A DNA stretch of 64,000 bases from Zanthoxylum bungeanum (lineage: Eukaryota > Streptophyta > Magnoliopsida > Sapindales > Rutaceae): contig SKCR01038123.1 of the NCBI GenBank assembly GCA_019454045.1, positions 62,001 to 126,000 of the forward strand, given 5' to 3'. The notes under the pieces are model-generated. The model had not been told where the DNA came from. It did not search any database and was given only the letters and a program-made list of their open reading frames with translations. Made by a program: the position numbers and the translations under genes. This document shows, one piece after another, positions 57,775-64,000 of the stretch; position 1 is the first letter of the stretch; every line of letters starts with the position of its first letter.

Positions 57775-59698
57775 ACTAATGAATCACCCAAGAACAATTC
57801 TAGGCATTAGAAGAGTGTTCATAACACTCTAGAATGGAAACATATCAAATTGGACAATAATTACAATAATATCATCCAAATTAACTTCACACATGCAACA
57901 TGAGTTCAATTCCATCCTACAAATCCAAAAGACCCAAATTCACAAGAAAAGAAGAAAAACTACAGTCTATCTAGAAGATCAAGAACAAGAAAACATGCTT
58001 TCAAGCTTATGGATATTGAGTATTACCACTAATTCTCTAATTTCGTAAAGCGTTTTTTCTTGATTTTCTTCCTTTTCTTTGTTGAATCATCAAACAAATT
58101 TGAGAGTGTTTTAGGATGAAGTTTTCGGCATTAGGCTTCCCATGGAAGGAAATGAAAAATTTTTACTTTAAAAAATGCATCAAGACCGACTCAATGGGGG
58201 GCATATTAGTCATTTTCAAAAATTAATCCAATCAAATTACATTAAACTTTATGTTAGCAAATCATATTTGCACACCTAAAGTTTAATTAAAACATGCCAC
58301 ATGTCACCAATAATAATTAAACATTTATCATAACAATTATGAAAATAAATATTATTTAATATTCAAATATTTAACATTTAAATATCTAAATAATTAATTT
58401 TTTATTATTATTATATTATTATTATTTTTATTATATATGTATTTTTATTTACATTAAATAATAAATACATATATTAATGACATGTTTCAAAGTCTCATTT
58501 GATAATTAATTAATGTGTACCTAATCAAATATGTATCAAATACAAATACATAATAATTACGATTGACCAAAAATGCCCCAATGCATGTGTTTTCGTTTAA
58601 CCGATTAAACGATTCGAATTAACTCATTTAATCCGATGAAGTATTATGAATAATCTGTATTATTCATAAAGCATTGCCTAAGTGCTCAACGAGTACAGTT
58701 CATATTATGAGACTCTCTAATTTTAGGTTTATCCGTCACGAGATCTAATTTCGTGATCATAATTCACCTACTCATGAATTTTGACGACCATAAATAATCT
58801 CGCTAAACTATGCAAGTCGAGGTCATTACATACGTATAATCACTCTTTCACAGGCTATCCATATTATATATGGGACATAGATAAGAACGTCAAATTCTTT
58901 CGGTATAATATTGTCAACTTTTCAAATTTACCGATCTCTAAATAACACTCGAAATTGATTTATGAAGTTATACCACGACCGTGAATTTTCTAGATTGTAA
59001 ACAAGTGTAGGATGCATATGCCCTATATACAGGATTGAAAGATCCTATCTTGATACACACTGAATAGATAAGCATTAGTTCGCACCCAACGAACAGGCGG
59101 AGGTCTAATCTAAATAGATCAGTGACGTGTCTGCCATCAAAGTGTGGAGGAGAACTCATATATCTACTGTGGTATCTCAAGTCGAAGGATCACTATGCTC
59201 ACTCAACTCGAGAAGATTCTTATTGACGTTGGTGTACCATATATTAGGAAATCTTAGTGAGTCGTTCATTTTTTATCAAATAAACACCTACATATCTACA
59301 CGAGTCTCCCGATGGTCCAATTGGATAAACCATCGGACCAAGTCATGATATAGGACATGTACTGGTCTCAACAGATTTTACTAACCGTCCCGTGTTAGTA
59401 AATCTTGACAAGAAACTTTATTTAAGGATATACAACTTATAGTGACGCTTCCTAATGTGTAACTGCGCACTATGTTGTAAATCCTAAGGTCTTTGTATAA
59501 TATACACGTATCACAAAATCAGATTTAGTTTCAATCTAATCATAATAAGATGTCTAATCGTAATTAGATGGAATATGTATATAAAAGACAAGAGGTGCTA
59601 CCATTAAATAAGTAATATTATGGAAAAAAGAATTGTTCGCATTTATGAATCAGACATAAATATTATCCGGATTGGAACTCTGAAAACCAACCCTAACA

Positions 59699-59800
59699 TA
59701 GTGAACATTGTATAACACGAAGATAAGAGCAAGTGTCCCAATGCATGAGTTGAGGCTTAGGTGAAAGTTGGATCTATTGCTTTTCGATAACTGTAGCCAC
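59699..59800. other. Short unassigned stretch before Ogre-2
   Basis: About 100 bp between the proposed end of copia-C and the Ogre-2 LTR. No recognisable content; probably the sequence into which one of them inserted. Confidence 0.3.
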
Positions 59801-62329
59801 TGTATTTTTGCATGTAAGTCCCGATGATGAGTCTCGTATGGAGACACTACCTCTTTGATTGTGTGAAAGCCGTGGGAAACGGACGTTGGAAGGGAAAAGT
59901 CAAGAATTAACAAATTATTGGATTTAACTCGCTGGATTAGCTTCGGGGTCGCTTGTTGGACCTCCGTTTTAAGACACACTCTTAGCCCAAAACCCCCTAA
60001 ACCATACACCAAGCCCATTTCTCCCAAGCCCGATCCAAATAATTAAAAGATAAATTAAATTAAACTAAATTAAATCCAATAAATTAAATTAAATCTCATT
60101 CCAAAATTAAATAAATCCCCTTCCTAAATTAAAGAAATCTCATCTAATACTTTCATAATCCACTTAAAATACATTCCCTAATTAGAAGATACAAATCAAA
60201 TCAAATTCAATGACATTCTTAATTAAAAGATATCCCCATTAATACCCAAATCCTTTCCCTATTCACACAAGGTAAACCCATCCATTTTCCTATAAAAAGC
60301 ACTCTTAACCCCACCTTTCGAATCCTAGATGATTCTCACAAAAATCACAAACGAAAGAAATAAACCCTTCAATTGACTCCCATTCACAGCCGGCAATAAA
60401 CCCTTCATCAAGCCCCTCACGCCTATCTTGGTCTATACACACGTTGCTGCCTCCTCACATCACCCCACTTACGCCACATAGCACTCAACCCTTAGCCTCT
60501 CTCCACTCACTAGCCCTCACGCACCTAGTTGATCCTCAAATCATCCATTTCCTTCACACCCACTACATTCACGCCCACTGACCTGATCGCCACCTTACTC
60601 CACCAACACACATATGAAACCCTCCATAAACGGTAGCCCTTCACGTAAACTGTCCTTCATTCACGTCATTAACACGCAACAAACAGCCCTCTATCATGAA
60701 CCGAGCAGCCACAACCAACCAAACAAATAAACCATAAGTCCCCCTCTTTCGTCGCAAATAACCCCTACAACCTGCCGACCTCACGCCACTCACTCAATAT
60801 TTTCAACAAAAAACTGAAAGACCCTAATAGCCTTTTCATGCAAACTCTGCCCATTCACACTATTACCCTCACGTAACAGCTGCCCCATGCACACAAAACT
60901 GCCAAATCACAAGCCATCGTCCATCTCCTCTACTTAAAGCATGCACAAAAAAGCCATATAATTCGCATATGCAGAAGCCCTTGACCAATACAAAAACACA
61001 TGCACCTCTCACTCCACCTCTGGACGCTCTCTTTCTCTCACCTTAAATAAACCAACAAACGAAACAACAAAAACCTAAACACACAGATCCACTCGGTAGT
61101 ATAGGCACAAGGGAATTACCCTAGACTCACGACCTTTTTCTTTCTCACGGTACCATCACCCTTAGGAAAACCCTAGACATTCATGAAAAAGACTCATATT
61201 CGAACAAACAAGACTTCCAAGCACGTAAAACAAGCCACAAAAAAACACAAACAGTGACCGAAAACAACTCAACAAACTGCCCAGAAACTGTCCAGAAAAC
61301 TATCCAAAAAACTGCCAAGAAAACTGTCAAAAATAGTCCAGAAAAACTGCATCCTTACCACCAAAAATCGTGACCAGAAACAGCCATAAAACGGAGTAAA
61401 ACCGCAGCCCAAACAGTAAAACAGTGAGAAAAAATATTGAACCAGTGAACCGGAAGAGTTGCGGAGCATCCATCCTTCCGACGACCGTGTAACACACTTT
61501 CGAGAGACGACAAAAGAGGTTAGACCTGAGGGCACCATTTTTATTTATTCCCATTTATTTTTTTTATTTTAATACTTTATCGCATGAGAGTCGTTTGTTG
61601 ATGTTTGATGTGATTTCCGGATGAGCGGAATGCGTGTTCTCTTTTGTGGTATATCGGATGGAAACCCGAACGTAAATTCCGTAGCCGAATCCGAATGGAC
61701 GGTAGTGCGGTCTGTACTTGAGATACAATGCCACATACCACTTGAGAGACACACGTATTTCGTTTCATCCAACCTTGTATTTAAGCATGATTTAGTCTAG
61801 TATGTTATTTATTTTTTTAGTATGATTAAGTTACTTTTTATGCATGGTTTAGTTGTTTATTTTAAACATGATTAGTTATTTATTTTGCGTTTGGAACTTG
61901 CATTATGTTTAGGTTGTTATTTGTTTTCCGCATTATATAGTTGAAGTATGTTTATGAGATTGTCGTGTGATATTGTATGCTTTCTGTTATGATGATTTAT
62001 TTTTAAAGCATGTAAACTTAGTCATAGGATTTATTTTGATCTATGCGGACTAGATCTAAGTTACCTTTGAGCATACATGTTGGGTAGATTCGGTTAGTTT
62101 ATTGCACAAATCATATCATTACAAGGGACATAAGTAAATGACCATTTCGAACCCAACGGTTTGAGGTCTTCCCTTGCGAGGGGTGAGTGCGGCCTTAAAT
62201 CACATTTTCCCGGTTCACACTGGGTGGCGACTCCATGTTATTTCTCCGGTTTAGTTCCCCCGCGGACTATTCCGTAATCCCAACTAGGCCACGAGCCTAA
62301 AACACCATTGTCAACATCTGTGTCCTATA
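59801..62329 (+). repeat. 5' LTR of Ogre-2 (2529 bp)
   Basis: Starts TGTATTTTTGCATG and ends CCTATA, three bases before the primer site (CA has become TA). It shares with Ogre-1 the first 150 bp, a C-rich, ORF-free region, the CGGTAGTGCGGTCTGTACTT block (61701-61720) and the last 200 bp. Confidence 0.82.
60291..60299 (+). promoter_or_regulatory. Candidate TATA box of the Ogre-2 LTR
   Basis: TATAAAAAG, about 490 bp into the LTR, in a position comparable to 9077 in Ogre-1. Confidence 0.55.
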
Positions 62330-62332
62330 GTC

Positions 62333-62351
62333 TGGCGACTCCATTGGAGAT
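62333..62351 (+). other. Primer binding site of Ogre-2 (tRNA-Arg)
   Basis: TGGCGACTCCATTGGAGAT: 17 of 19 bases match the complement of the 3' end of tRNA-Arg(ACG). Same GTC spacer to the LTR as in Ogre-1. Confidence 0.78.
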
Positions 62352-63290
62352 AGAGAATTGGCCCCGAAATAATATCTTGTAATGGTTATGATTTGTGCTT
62401 TATTTAACCGTGTCTGTCGTGGGTTGAAAATGAGTTTAATCAAAGGCACTTTTTGAGCTAGGTAATGGTTTGGTGTCTTCCTTCATTCACTACATTTCTA
62501 TAAGGAAAAGCCGTGAAGGCACCTAGATAATCATGTACTCGTAGCTTACTTTGATGGACTAATTCGGAGGACTCGTTTTTTATTCCTGTCACCAAGCGAT
62601 AAGAGCTTAAGAGGCTTGGGTATTTAAGAGAGTTCACTCCACCCTCCCTCTGGGGAATCTATAACGGGAAATCCATTTGACAGTCAGTCACGTACCATAA
62701 CTCGTTGGCACGTACCGTAAGGTATAAAAAAGGTGCGCTCACTTGGTCGCTTGAACCATTGAGAGGGGAGTCTTAGTTGTGGGCAATCCTTCGTCAACGA
62801 AAGCCTTTGTCCGCACTCTTGTAAACCCACATGAGAACTTAGTCGTAGAACTAATAGAAATTATTTATTTTGTGTTTATATTTTGGACCGTCGTCATTTG
62901 GATCCAGTTGTACCTTTTGTCAAAAGATGTGAACTTGTTGGGCCATTTAAACTGGGACGAGTTCGTGTCCTTTAACAGTTGGGCCAAAAGCTTCTAAAAT
63001 ACTGATGAGCCATTTTATGTATGGGCTTCTTAGCATTCGAAGTCGTTTAGCCATGTTATCGCAAAGTGTAAACCTGTTGGGCCTTTTCAACTGGGACAAG
63101 TTTGCACCGCGCAATAATGTGATTGAACACTTTAGAATGATAATGGGCCAATTAGTATAGATTTTTTTTATGAATTTATACATTACATGCATTGCATGCA
63201 TAAACACTGACATACGATCTTAAAAGAGACACCGTAGATTCCCGTTGGGTTAGTGAAGAAGGGAGACTAATCAAAAAGTCGTCAGTAAAC
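62352..63290 (+). other. Leader of Ogre-2
   Basis: Non-coding; shares with Ogre-1 the GGTATAAAAAAGGTGCGCTC block (62720-62739) and the conserved hairpin at 63056-63117. It is about 470 bp shorter than the Ogre-1 leader. Confidence 0.6.
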
Positions 63291-64000
63291 ATGATTGAAT
63301 CAGTCAATGAAGGGTCTCGCATGGATCATATTGAAGCTAATCTCACCAAAGTCACTGAACAACTGCAAGCTTTGACCACTGCTACGGCTAATACGGCCAT
63401 GCCCCGTGTCGGGGGAAGCTATGAGAATGATAGGCATGAGGACCCTCTGAGCAGGTTGAATGATGATGTCCCCGTCTTTGATGATGATATGGCTGAATAC
63501 ACCACATGGAGAATAGCCGGGTCTCAGGCCGAGATACAGAAACTCCGAGATTAGGTGGAGTCAGTTACCCGAAAGATAAAGGGGAAACATGAGGACTTGT
63601 TGGATTATGAGGCGATGACTTTTGAGAAGCAACTGCCAGCTCAGTTTAAAATGCCCAACATAGCCAAATTCAATGAGAATGGGGACCCGAGGTTCCATAT
63701 CCGGCAATATATCTCGGTAATGAGTTCAGTAGGCCTCTCACAGTGCCAAGTTAAGAAGATGTTCAGGATGTCGCTCGAGGGGGCACCCGTAGCGTGGTAT
63801 CATAGCCTTGAAAGGAAGGTTAAGGAAGATTGGAAGGAATTGGCAGATGCCTTTCTGAAACAGTATGTTACAGATTTGGAGATCGACTAATCGCTCCACG
63901 ACTTGGAGAATGCCAAGTAAAAACCGGAGGAAAGTTTCAAAGAGTATGTAGACCGCTGGAGAGATCAACTATTAAATATACAGACTCGGCCCTTAGAGAA
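63291..64000 (+). pseudogene. gag: Ogre-2 gag, partial and interrupted
   Basis: Starts at ATG 63291 (MIESVNEGSRMDHIEAN). One frame carries the Tat/Ogre Gag with stops at 63552, 63887 and about 63917, then continues to the window end. The core shows 'PNIAKFNENGDPRFHIRQYI' and 'LEGAPVAWYHSL'. Better preserved at its 5' end than Ogre-1, where the GGSYENDRHED segment is lost. Confidence 0.85.

Larger units (their letters stand above)
52858..59698 (-). repeat. 5' LTR of copia-C, split by a solo T-LTR
   Basis: Minus-strand start TGTTAGGGTTGG (59698) and end CCCCAATA (52858), with near-inverted ends. Without the insertion it is about 2.48 kb. The right half aligns with 19611-20801. Close to the primer site the plus strand reads GCAGCGGAAGCG (52880-52891), identical to part of initiator tRNA-Met. 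The left boundary at 59698 is less certain than the other. Confidence 0.65.
59801..64000 (+). mobile_element. Ogre-2: 5' part of an Ogre/Tat-type gypsy element
   Basis: LTR, tRNA-Arg primer site, leader and gag in the same order as Ogre-1; it continues past the window end. Its LTR is shorter than that of Ogre-1 and lacks the palindrome array. Confidence 0.85.

Overview
This is a plant nuclear window made almost entirely of LTR retrotransposons nested in one another. It is AT-rich, with no sign of a bacterial or organellar gene. The retroelement lineages (Athila and Ogre/Tat gypsy elements, Ty1/copia elements with tRNA-iMet primer sites) and a plant-type LOG gene carried by one of them indicate an angiosperm, probably a eudicot. 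I found no ordinary single-copy host gene, tRNA gene, rRNA gene or CRISPR array.

Layout. 1-7286: 3' part of a decayed + strand copia element (copia-A), from its leader to its 1.9 kb 3' LTR. 7287-8479: unassigned LTR-like sequence. 8480-15239: 5' half of an Ogre/Tat gypsy element (Ogre-1: LTR, tRNA-Arg primer site, leader, broken gag and protease). 15240-19610: two inverted pieces of a long gypsy LTR with ends TGTAACATCC/GGATGTTACA (here 'T-LTR'). 19611-21164: pieces of copia LTRs, again inverted to each other. 21165-51439: an old + strand Athila element (Athila-O), 5' truncated and twice interrupted. 51440-59698: leader, primer site and 5' LTR of a - strand copia element (copia-C), the LTR being split by a 4.36 kb solo T-LTR (53419-57774). 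59801-64000: a second Ogre 5' LTR, leader and broken gag (Ogre-2), running off the window.

Nesting with target-site duplications. Athila-O lies against copia-C. A younger - strand Athila (Athila-Y, 21553-34051, TSD AAAGT) sits in Athila-O pol. A - strand copia (copia-B, 36651-48420, TSD GCCCG) sits in the LOG gene of Athila-O. A solo Athila-type LTR (42992-44817, TSD CATAA) sits in the leader of copia-B. Removing each insertion with one TSD copy restores the interrupted sequence, which confirms the boundaries.

The most notable content is cargo. Both Athila copies carry, between integrase and the 3' LTR, two extra genes in the sense direction: an unrecognised basic ORF (182 codons, here ORFx) and an intronless gene of the LOG family (cytokinin riboside 5'-monophosphate phosphoribohydrolase, 197 codons). 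Both are uninterrupted in Athila-Y although its gag-pol has several frameshifts and stops. Each is preceded by pyrimidine tracts ending in CAG, suggesting spliced subgenomic RNAs. A second set of observations concerns structured DNA/RNA: tandem hairpins with a constant loop and co-varying stems in the T-LTR, a smaller set in the Ogre-1 LTR, blocks in copia U5 complementary to the 5' half of initiator tRNA-Met, and regularly spaced GCCAAAG motifs in copia leaders.
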